Below are positions 1-8,119 of a stretch of DNA of 64,000 bases, piece after piece. Under the pieces are notes generated by a model that was given only the letters and a program-made list of their open reading frames with translations, ran no database searches and was not told the DNA's origin. Source of the DNA: Closterium sp. NIES-65 (Eukaryota > Streptophyta > Zygnematophyceae > Desmidiales > Closteriaceae). Every line of letters starts with the position of its first letter. Within the stretch, counting starts at the first letter, position 1. The stretch is taken from contig CANXME010001298.1 in assembly GCA_948144175.1 (NCBI GenBank), positions 434,001 through 498,000 of the forward strand. The letters are read 5' to 3'. Position numbers and translations under genes: made by a program.

Positions 1-605
1 CTCGGCGACCCGGCGGCTCGGGCGGCTGAGGTGGCGCTGCGGCTCGGGCGGCTCGGGCGGCTCGGGTGGCTCGGGCGGCTCAGGCGGCTCGGGCGGCTCG
101 GGCGGCTTGGGCGGCTCGGGTGGCTCGGCACTAGCTCGGCAGCGCCGGCGGCTCGGTGGTGAGGCGGGGCCGCTTGGGGACGGCGGCGGGGCCGGGTGGA
201 GCGGCGACGGGGCCAGCAGAGGTGGAGCCAGGGCCGCAGGGGCAGGCGACGGGGCCAGCAGAGGCGGGGCCGGGTCGGTGCAGGGCTGCGGGGCCGCAAG
301 GGAGGTGGCGGGGCCGCGGTGGAGAATGGCGGCAGGGGCCGCGACGAAGGGCGGCAGGGGCCGCGACGAAGGGCGGCAGGGGCCGCGACGAAGGGCGGCA
401 GGGGCCGCGACGAAGGGCGGCAGGGCCGCTAAGAAGAGCGGCGGTGCCGCGTCAAGAGAGGCGGCGGGGCCGCAAGGCAGGGTGGCGCGGCCGCGACGAA
501 GGGCGGCAGGGGCCGCAACGAAGGGCGGGGCCGCGACGAGAGAGGCGGGGCCGCGACGAAGGGCGGGGCCGCGACGAGAGATGGCGGGGCCGCGACGAGA
601 AATGG
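1..605 (-). mobile_element. Partial leader of a minus-strand copia element (B1-like)
   Basis: Read on the minus strand, this GC-rich block matches the untranslated leader of element B1 (about 42200-42740). Both share the GGCCCCGCCTCTGCTGGCC units and the Ser/Ala-like CCGCCCGAG runs that precede the first pol codon. The gag-proximal end of the leader lies at position 1, so the element body must lie to the left of the window. Neither an LTR nor a primer-binding site is found to the right, so the 5' end of this copy is lost. The long open frames here are products of the tandem repeats and I do not treat them as genes. Confidence 0.6.
330..425. repeat. 22-bp tandem repeat in the leader remnant
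   Basis: The unit GACGAAGGGCGGCAGGGGCC plus two bases starts at 343, 365, 387 and 409, giving a constant 22-bp period over four copies. Degenerate copies continue to about 600. The period is not a multiple of three, so the open frames crossing it are not evidence of coding. Confidence 0.8.
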
Positions 606-1303
606 GCAACGTCGGTGACCCCTGCTGCGTGGCGGCTCGGGTTCCTCGTCGATGACAGGCAGGAAACCCGCGCCTACTCCCGTAGAGGCGCATGCGTGGC
701 AGCATCTACGCTGCGCTGGCAGGGAATCTTGCCGAACCTTCGAGATGGTTCTGCCGACTGCACATGCCACGCAGCGCATGCGGCTCTGATTGGGCCGCAC
801 GGCAACATCCTCGTCACGCTGTCAAATTCGATGGTTCCAGACAACATTGTGCGGTGGGAAACCGAACCGCAACTGTTTTTGCCTGAAAACCATGCACGAT
901 CCCACTTGGTGCATGGTCGGTTGAGTTCGCCTTATTGAGAGCTTCACTTTGGTATGTTCAAAAGTAAATTTCATTTTTTCCCTTATACAAGCGCATGCGC
1001 TTACAAATCTGACTCAATTAGAAGCGCACCCCCCCAAAAAACATTGTTTTATTATAAGCGCAGGTGCGCTTATATCCGGGGTGATACGGTAACGCTTCTC
1101 AAATTTTTTTATTTTGAAAACGAAGCTGCTTGTAATGTAGGAATTGGCAGAGTCGAATCGCGCTAAACGCCCGTTTTGGAGTACAAAACGTGGGCTGGAG
1201 GTCATTTCCCTCCACCCACGCCTCTCATTTTCGAACGGTTTAGCCAATTTTCCCGCCCACCCACCCCTCAGAACCAGCGACAACGTAGGAAGTGTTTGTT
1301 TAT
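606..1303. other. Host sequence with no recognisable gene
   Basis: Base composition drops sharply here relative to the leader remnant. I see no LTR, no copia domain and no convincing splice-linked exon. The last five bases, TTTAT (1299-1303), are the left target-site duplication of the TRIM. Confidence 0.5.
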
Positions 1304-1447
1304 TGTCAGAATGTTATCATTGTCTAGTCTGCAGTGGGGTACTCTATAGTGAGTACAACCCAAATTAGGGTTTGCTATATGTACTGCCCTGCTTACTAGT
1401 GAACACCCCTTTTTCTTGTTCTAAACTTTTTGCTTGCCTTTCTGACA
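1304..1447 (+). repeat. TRIM 5' LTR
   Basis: 144 bp, TG...CA ends. It contains the clade-wide core GTGGGGTA, then GTACAACCCAA and TTAGGGTT. It differs from the 3' LTR at two sites (GAACACCCCTT against GAACGCCCCTC). Confidence 0.95.
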
Positions 1448-1710
1448 TGCTATGAGAGCAGGTCGACCCTCCTGGGTCGATCCTGTGGGTGGGCCCCACC
1501 CGATGCTTCCGCTGCTTTACGTGCGACCCTTTCTTCCTGCAGCGCACTCGGAGCGTGCGGCGTTTTTCATCCCGCCGTGCACTCGGGGCGTGCGGCGGGT
1601 TTCTGCCCGCCGTGCGCCCCGAGGCGCGCGGCGGTTTCCTGCTTCGCGCGGCGGTTTTCTGCCCGTCGTATCGCCCCCGGGGACCTGCGCGCTGCCCTCC
1701 TCCCGTCACC

Positions 1711-1990
1711 TCGTCGCGGCGCCCTGGGGGCCCGCGCGCCGGCCCCTCCCGTCGCCTCGTCGCGGCACCTTGGGGGCCCGCGCACCGGCCCCTCCCGTCG
1801 CCTCGTCGCGGCACCTTGGGGGCCCGCGCGTCGCCCCCTCCCGTCGCCTCGTCGCGGCGCCTTGGGGGCCCGCGCGTCGCCCCCTCCCGTCGCCTCGTCG
1901 CGGCGCCTTGGGGGCCCGCGCGGCGCCCCCTCCCGTCGCCTCGTCGTGGCGCCTTGGGGGACCACGCGCGGCCCCTCCCGTCGCCCGTCG
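1711..1990. repeat. 46-bp tandem repeat inside the TRIM
   Basis: TCGTCGCGGC recurs at 1711, 1757, 1803, 1849, 1895 and 1941 (the last as TCGTCGTGGC), a constant 46-bp period. Because 46 is not divisible by three, all plus frames read through as similar Arg/Pro/Ala-rich peptides. This explains the 220-250 residue open frames here without any protein-coding function. Confidence 0.9.
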
Positions 1991-2689
1991 AGCCGCCCTC
2001 GGGGGCCCGTGCGCGGCCCCCCTCCCGTCACCCGCCGTGGCGCCCTCGGGGGGCCCGCGCCCTGCTCCTTCGTGGCGCCCAGGAGACCCCCCAGCCGCCT
2101 CCCTTTCCCTCCGTGAACCGCCCCTGCTGCTTCCCGCGCTCCTGCCTGCATTAGGGTTTGGGGGTGGCGGGCATGGGGGTGACCGGTGTGGGTAACCTGC
2201 AGCTCCTCCTCCTCCGTCTCCCACTGCTACAGCTGCCGCTGAGGGGGGTGGGTGTGTGGGAGCCGAGGGTTTAGGGTTGGTGATGTGGGAGTGGAGCTAG
2301 GGGTACAGCAAGGGGTGTGTGAAAAGGGTGTGGGACAATTGGGGGAAGTTGAGCGGAGGCAGCAGTCGTGTCGCCAGCAGCGCCAGTAGTCCGGAGGCTA
2401 CAATCTCCGGTAGTCGCCAGTCGCCTGTGGGTCAGTTGCTCCGGTCAGGAGGCTACAATCTCCACGGAGCCAGTAACTCCTGTAGTCCGGGCCATTGCTT
2501 TGGTAGCCACTGAGCCAGCCGCTCCTGTGTGTCTGTAGCTTCCACCGTCACCTCCCATCTCCTCTCCTCTCACAGTCACTCCTCCTCCTCACTTGGCCTC
2601 TGCGACTGCCTCTAGCTTTACTTGTGCTTGTGAACCTGCTCTATGCCTGCTTGCTGTGCTGATTATACCCCACTTTGACTATGGGGGTG

Positions 2690-2833
2690 TGTCAGAATGT
2701 TATCATTGTCTAGTCTGCAGTGGGGTACTCTATAGTGAGTACAACCCAAATTAGGGTTTGCTATATGTACTGCCCTGCTTACTAGTGAACGCCCCTCTTT
2801 CTTGTTCTAAACTTTTTGCTTGCCTTTCTGACA
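2690..2833 (+). repeat. TRIM 3' LTR
   Basis: 144 bp, the direct partner of 1304-1447. It is preceded by the polypurine tract ATGGGGGTG and followed by the duplicated target TTTAT. Confidence 0.95.
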
Positions 2834-3849
2834 TTTATTAGTCTGCTAGAATTGCTTGGATTTCAATTGTACTAAACCCACTTGAAATGAGACGATGCCA
2901 TTGCTATATTTTTCAGTTGCAAATGAACCTACGTAGCGTATGTTTTAATGCTGTGTGGGTTCCCGAACGTAAAACTGCGTTGAAGTTTCTCGCCCGTAGG
3001 TATAGGCGTTCCGCGGGCGACTGCAGCACTGGATGTTAACTGGTGGGCGAGAATGTTTTGGTGCTATTTGATTTGCCGAGGCCTTTTTGATGTAGAGTCG
3101 CATACTTCCGTGCTCGTTGATGATTGATTGGGTATGTTCAGACGAGATCGCAAGTGCTTCAGCGACGTTCCAGTTACAGTGTCTTGGTTGGGTGCGAAGG
3201 ATTTTCTGTCAGAGGCAAAACGGACACGCGGCACAGCTACGATGCTTCCCTCCCAAAACAGGACTGCAATTTGTCGGTAAACTAATGGTCAGTTTGATGG
3301 TGTTGTGGAGATGGCTGATTCGCTCTGGACCATCTATGTCAGACAGTTTAGTCTGACACGCGGCTGTCTCTCGTTTTTTCATCAGCCTCAGAAAAGGGCA
3401 ACGCGTCCACACACCACTGGAGAGCCTGTTACGTGGCGCATTCTGGATTAGACACGCGACAGTATGTCAGTCCCACTGTGATGGTGCCATTGCTCAAATT
3501 GTGATGACGTGCGACATATCAGGGAAACTTTGTCAGAATGTTACTGGTTCGCTCCGTCTCGTTAATATTGGCTCGGTGCCTTGTATTGGTCTAGTGCTGG
3601 TACTTTTTTTTTTGTGATTTGCTAAAAGAATGTACGGTACGTTTAATATAAGTTTATACGGTTTTAGTATTGCGCTTTTAATTGGATTTTATTTATGCCG
3701 TTGTTTCCTCACAATTGAATACTTAGAAACCTCACTATAGATTGATCCTACTATCAATAATACTACGTTACTAAAATTTATGCGCTGTGAGCGACATATC
3801 AAGCACACAGCTATTTATTGCCTAGCCAACTCTAATAGAAGCACTTTTA
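2834..3849. other. Host flank, probable 3' flank or UTR of the host gene at 11482-15962
   Basis: AT-richer single-copy-looking sequence with no LTR or protein domain. Before A1 inserted, position 3849 was adjacent to 11485. The minus strand from 3849 downwards therefore continues directly from the stop codon of the host gene and is the best candidate for its 3' untranslated region. The last five bases TTTTA (3845-3849) are A1's left target-site duplication. Confidence 0.55.
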
Positions 3850-3981
3850 TGTCAGAATATTGTAGCTTATACATTTTGTGTAGGCTATAGTGGGGCATCC
3901 CATAGGGGGTACAACCCAATTAGGGTTAGTACTTGTACTCTCTTCTTTCATACTGCATTCATTCTCGTTCATATCTTCTCA
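3850..3981 (+). repeat. A1 5' LTR
   Basis: 132 bp from TGTCAGAATA to CTTCTCA, containing the core TAGTGGGGCA, GGTACAACCCAATTAGGG and a telo-box-like TTAGGGTT. The terminal CA sits directly against the primer-binding site. Confidence 0.95.
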
Positions 3982-4010
3982 TGGTATCGAACAGGTTCCC
4001 TAGTGGGAAC
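3982..4010 (+). promoter_or_regulatory. A1 primer-binding site and adjoining hairpin
   Basis: TGGTATCGAACAGG begins on the base after the LTR and resembles the initiator tRNA-Met site TGGTATCAGAGC. It is followed by an inverted repeat: GTTCCC (3995-4000), loop TAGT, GGGAAC (4005-4010). The same hairpin recurs at the same place in A2, X1 and O1. Confidence 0.8.
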
Positions 4011-4369
4011 TGTGCCTAGGGCCCACCAATTCGAACATTTTTTGTTTTTTTTACTGCCCGGAGCGCGCACTCCCTGAGTCGCGCTCCCTTCACTTACTTC
4101 TTCGAGTCACCCTAGCGGCTCCCCGTCGACCCGCGCGCGGCTCCCCGTCGCTCTTCGCGGCGGCCCCGTCGACCCGCGCGCCGCCCGTGAGGACCCGTGC
4201 GACCGTCCCCGTCGACCCGCGCGTCGCCCTGCGGCCCCCCCTTCCCGCCCACCTGAGTTCACTTTCCGCACACCCGAGTTCGCTTCCCGCAGGCTTGTGC
4301 ACGCTTCGCACACACCTGAGCGCGCTTACCGCACACTTAGGGTGTGGGGGTGGTGGTTGTGGGGGTGTC

Positions 4370-4860
4370 CGTCGCCCTGCCTACGCGTCGGCCCCGTCGC
4401 CCTGCCTACGCGTCGGCCCCGTCGCCCTACCTGCGGCCCGGCCCCGTCGCCCTACCTGCGACCCCGGCCCCGTCACCCTACCTGCGACCCCGGCCCCGTC
4501 ACCCTACTTGCGGCCCCGGCCCCGTCGCCCTACCCGCGACCCTGGCCCCGTTGCCCTACCTGCGGCTCCGGCCCCGGCCCCGTCGCCCTCCCTGCGCACC
4601 GGCCCTGTCGCCCTACCATCGACTCGGCCCCGTCGCCCTACCTTCGGCTCCGGCCCCGGCCCCGTCGCCCTACCTGCGGCTCCGGCCCCGGCCCCGTCGC
4701 CCTACCTGCGCACCGGCCCCGTCGCCCTACCGTCGACCCGGCCCCGTCGCCCTATCTACGGTCCGGCCCCGGCCCCGTCGCCCTACCTTCGACCCGGCCT
4801 CGTCGCCCTAACTGCGCCCCGGCTCCGGCCCCGACGCCCTACCTACGGCCCCAGCCGAGC
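4370..4860 (+). repeat. A1 leader repeats (CCGGCCCCGTCGCCCTAC units)
   Basis: The leader between the primer-binding site and gag is built from imperfect units of about 24-36 bp around CCGGCCCCGTCGCCCTACCT. It ends in CGAGCCGCC runs up to about 4980. A2 carries the same array at about 49870-50350. Frames through it are Arg/Pro-rich and differ between the two copies, so I read it as structured untranslated RNA. Confidence 0.75.
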
Positions 4861-5058
4861 CGCCCACGCCGCTCAACAGCCCGAGCCGCCCGAGCCGCCC
4901 GAGCCGCTGAGGCCGCCTGAGTAGCTGAGGAGCCGAGCCGCGGGTGCTGCCGAGCCGCAGTTACTGCCGAGCCGCCCAAGCTGCCCGACCCGCCCTGTCT
5001 GGTGAGCACAGCGCCGCTGTCACTGCTCTACAGTTCGCACTGTTAGTCTACTGCTGTC

Positions 5059-6147
5059 ATGGCTACTCCTAGTGTCCTCGTTTTTGACGCCGAGGGTCGA
5101 GCCATTGACTTTGACGTCTGGTTAGATGACCTGCAGTTGTTCTTACAGTGCGATAGGGCAGACGGTCTCTCCCTCTTTGACCTCACCTCTGGTGCCTCTC
5201 TTGCTCCTGCTGCTGATGCTGACGCCACTGTTCGCTCACAGTGGGCCACGCGCGATGCTGCTGCACGTCTTGCTGTGCGTCGCCACCTCCCTACCTCTGA
5301 GCGTGCGCACTTTAGTCAGTACAAGAGTGCTCAGACCTTGTACGACGCTGTAGTTGCATGCTACTCCTCCCCTGCCACTGCTGCACTGAGCCGTCTCATG
5401 CTACCGTACCTCTTCCCTGACCTTGCTGCCTTTCCCACAGTCGCTGACCTTATTACGCACCTCCGCACTAGTGACACTCGCTACCGCGCTGCGCATCCTG
5501 CTGACTTCTGCGCCAAGAACCCCCCCCCCATGTACATCACTCTCTACTACATAGTCACTCGTCTCCCTGACTCCCTTCGTGTAGTGAGGGACCACTTCCT
5601 CTCAGTCTGTCCCACCACTCTCACTATAGACCTCCTCGAGAAGTCCCTCCTAGCGGCCGAGAAGAGCATAGTCGCTGTAGGGGCCTCTCGTGGTGACCTG
5701 CGCACCCCCATCTTTGAGGGGTGTTCCCCCTCCCCCCTTCTGCCCTCTGTTGCCTCTGCTGCTGCGGCCGACCTCCTTGGTCTTGAGTCGGTCGGTGCGG
5801 CGTCTGCCCCTAGCGGGAGACGCCGCTCTGGCAAGGGCAAGGGGGGCACGGGCGCTGGAGGAGCGAGCGGGGGCGGTGGAGGTGGAGGTGGAGGCGGCGG
5901 GGGGAGTGGGGGTGGTGGTGGGAGTGGAGGTGGGGGTGGAGGTGTCGGTGGCGGTAGTGGAGGCGGAGGCGGCGGCGACGGTGGCGGTGGGAGCGGAGGT
6001 GGCGGAGGTGGCGGCGGTGGAGGAGGCGGCGGAGGAGGCGGTAGTAGCGGAGGCGGCGGAGGCGGAGGAAGCGGCGGGGGTGGCGGTGGAGCTGGTCGCG
6101 GGTCTACGCAGAGGAGTGGCTCCGGTGGTGGTCCGCTCCAGCAGTAG
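5059..6147 (+). CDS. A1 gag: copia-type capsid domain with polyglycine tail
   Basis: 362 codons from ATG 5059, the first ATG after the leader and conserved in A2 (50573) and X1 (17112). Residues 1 to about 215 form a folded-looking domain of the UBN2/copia gag type, with VWLDDLQLFLQCDRADGL near residue 18 and a Pro run before MYITLYYIVTRLP near residue 155. A short basic stretch (GRRRSGKGKGG) follows. Then about 90 residues are almost only Gly and Ser, encoded by GGN repeats. No CX2CX4HX4C knuckle is present. The frame ends at UAG 6145-6147, after which the same frame runs on into pol. The role would be assembly of the virus-like particle. Confidence 0.85.
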   Translation: MATPSVLVFDAEGRAIDFDVWLDDLQLFLQCDRADGLSLFDLTSGASLAPAADADATVRSQWATRDAAARLAVRRHLPTSERAHFSQYKSAQTLYDAVVACYSSPATAALSRLMLPYLFPDLAAFPTVADLITHLRTSDTRYRAAHPADFCAKNPPPMYITLYYIVTRLPDSLRVVRDHFLSVCPTTLTIDLLEKSLLAAEKSIVAVGASRGDLRTPIFEGCSPSPLLPSVASAAAADLLGLESVGAASAPSGRRRSGKGKGGTGAGGASGGGGGGGGGGGGSGGGGGSGGGGGGVGGGSGGGGGGDGGGGSGGGGGGGGGGGGGGGGSSGGGGGGGSGGGGGGAGRGSTQRSGSGGGPLQQ

Positions 6148-7002
6148 CAGCGCGGTCGTGAGACCCTGTCCCCTCAGCAGCTCCGTGAGTGGTACACTGC
6201 ACGCCAGCGGGGTGGGGGTTTTGGTCCGTGCAACTACGTCCTGCGCACCGGCGACCGTGCGGGTGAGCAGTGTGGGGGTGCACACCCCACCCAGCGCTGC
6301 TTTGGCCGCCTGACGGATGCGTGGCGTCACCAGTTCTCGGAGGCCACAGAGATCCCTCGCTGGGGCGAGCTGTCTAGGGCGGGTGTTGCCATCTATGATC
6401 TTGATTTTGATGCTATTCTCTCTGCCATGTATGCTGTGTCTATTAGTGATGAGGGTGACTGTTACCGGTGTTTCCCGCCCGATCCAGGCATTGAGACTGC
6501 TGCTCTAGGTGCTGGTGTGGCTGCTGCCGTAGGTGCTTGCGAGGCTGCTGCTCTAGGTGCTAGTGCGTCTGCGTCCTCAAGTACTGGTGAGTCTGCGCTC
6601 TCCGGTACTACGTCGGCTTCGGCCTCCCTCACCTTCACAATTGACTCTGGGGCTTCTCGCTCCTTCTTTCGTGACCGCACCACCCTCACGCCGCTTAGTC
6701 GGCCGGTTGCGGTGTCTCTGGCTGACCCCTCTGGGGGTCCTGTCCTGTCTCACTTCTCCACAGTCCTCCCGTGTCCGGCGGCTCCCTCTGGCACCCTGTC
6801 TGGTCTCTACCTCCCCTCGTTCTCTACGAACCTGGTAAGTGGTGCTGCCCTACAGGATGGGGGAGTACACCAGTTCACTCCTGCGCGTCAGCGGGTGACG
6901 CACTGCACAGAGGCTAGCACAGGCCGACACCTGGCTACGTTTACCCCGTCAGCCGGGGTCGAGCCTGTACACAATGACCACCGCGTCTCCTCCAGTTGCT
7001 GA
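6148..7002 (+). pseudogene. A1 pol N-terminus: LREW motif, Cys-His motif, protease
   Basis: Continues gag's frame after the UAG. It reads LSPQQLREWYTARQRGG, then CNYVLRTGDRAGEQCGGAHP followed by TQRCF, a CX13CX3HX4C arrangement. A conserved segment follows around FDAILSAMY, then an Ala-rich spacer, then the aspartic protease motif TIDSGASRSFF near 6636-6670. No ATG opens this stretch before 6427, so translation would need the UAG to be suppressed or ancestrally CAG. One extra base in the run near 6943 shifts the frame, and it stops at 7000-7002. Protease would cleave the polyprotein. Confidence 0.8.
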
Positions 7003-8119
7003 GTCTTGTAGGGTAGCTACGTCGGGTCAGGTGTTTGCTGCGTCCAGGTCTGGTCCTGAGTCTGCCCCCTGTTCGTGTCGTCTCCTGTCTCACGAGACTC
7101 TCCTCTAGCACCACCGCCTTGGTCACCCCTCTCTCCTTCGGCTCAGAGGCATGGCCTCCCGTCTTCTTGTTTCTGGTCTTCCCCGGTCCCTCCCTCCCCT
7201 TCCTCAGGGCCCTGGCCCTACCTGTGTCCCCTGTGTTGAGGGGCGCCAGCGGACTGCCCCTCACTCCTCCGAGTTTCCTCCGACAGAGGCCCCGCTGCAG
7301 ACGCTTCACATGGACGTGTGGGGCCCAGCCCGCGTCCGGGGACAGGGTCACGAGCGCTACTTCCTGCTCGTTGTTGACGACTACTCGCGTTTCACCGCAG
7401 TCTTCCCCTTGCGCACCAAGGGTGATGTCACTGAGGTGCTGATCGACTGGATCCACGCAGCTCGTCTCCAGCTCAGGCAGAGCTTTGGCTCCGACTTTCC
7501 TGTTCTGCGTCTGCACTCGGACACAGGCGGAGAGTTCTCCTCTGGCCTTCTGAGAGTTAACTGTCGCGCGCGAGGCATCTGTCAGACCTTCACGCTTCCG
7601 GACTCCCCGCAGCAAAATGGGATTGCTGAGCGCCGCATTGGCATGGTCATGGACGTCGCTCGTACGTCTATGATGCATGCGGCTGCCCCCCATTTTCTGT
7701 GGCCGTTTGCGGTGAGGTACGCGGCGCATCCGATCAACCTCCACCCCAGGGTCTCTAGGCCGGAGACCTCCCCAGCCTTGCTGTGGACGGGGAAGGTTGG
7801 CGATGCGTCGGCGTTTCGGGTCTGGGGATCTCGGGCGTTTGTCCGCGACTTGTCTGCGGACAAGCTGTCCCCTTGTGCTGCTCCTTGCGTCTTCCTGGGG
7901 TTCCCCCCTGACGCGCCTGGGTGGCAGTTCTACCACCCCACCTCTCGCCGTGTTTTGTCCTCCCAGGACGTCACGTTTGACGAGTCGGTTCCCTACTACT
8001 GCCTCTTCCCCTACCGCACTCCGTCCCTCCCCCCCCCGCGCTCTTCTTTGTACCAGGCCTCCCCCCGGTTGACCCCCTCCTCCCTCAGGGTCCTGCCCCT
8101 TCAGGTGTGTCCCAGGTAG
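7003..8119 (+). pseudogene. A1 pre-integrase and integrase
   Basis: The frame re-enters as the HHCC-type pre-integrase zinc region (RLGHPS ... CVPCVEG), interrupted by TAG at 7106 where other copies have TGG. The catalytic core is open from 7151. The three acidic residues are in HMDVWGP, LHSDTGGEFSS and SPQQNGIAER, the copia D,D(35)E pattern. The C-terminal part includes VWGSRAFVRDLSADKLS. A C-run near 8030 carries a frameshift, so this frame ends at 8119 while the next opens upstream of 8107. Confidence 0.8.

Larger units (their letters stand above)
1304..2833 (+). mobile_element. Complete TRIM (miniature non-autonomous LTR retrotransposon)
   Basis: Two 144-bp direct LTRs (1304-1447 and 2690-2833) start with TGTCAG and end with CTGACA. 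They enclose 1242 bp with no gag, protease, integrase, reverse transcriptase or RNase H. The element is flanked by a perfect 5-bp duplication, TTTAT at 1299-1303 and 2834-2838. A primer-binding site related to the initiator tRNA-Met type (TGCTATGAGAGCA, 1448-1460) directly follows the 5' LTR. The purine tract ATGGGGGTG (2681-2689) precedes the 3' LTR and is the one used by the autonomous copia elements in this window. The LTRs differ at two positions by my count, so the insertion is recent. Mobilisation by an A1-like element is inferred from the shared tract and LTR core. Confidence 0.93.

Noticed and set aside
156-938. 260-codon frame crossing the left leader remnant into unique sequence
   Set aside because: The first half is leader repeat and the second half has no recognisable motif; the junction is a truncated transposon end.
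1452-2195. Open frames of 220-250 codons inside the TRIM
   Set aside because: They run through a 46-bp tandem repeat that is open in all frames on both strands, and no copia or other domain is visible.
3531-3543. TGTCAGAATGTTA, identical to the start of the TRIM LTR
   Set aside because: The match ends after 13 bases and no LTR core, primer-binding site or polypurine tract is nearby.
5650-6330. Long minus-strand and alternative-frame ORFs opposite gag (Thr/Ala/Ser or Pro-rich)
   Set aside because: They mirror the (GGN)n tract that encodes polyglycine in gag; the same shadows appear at A2, X1, O1 and P1.
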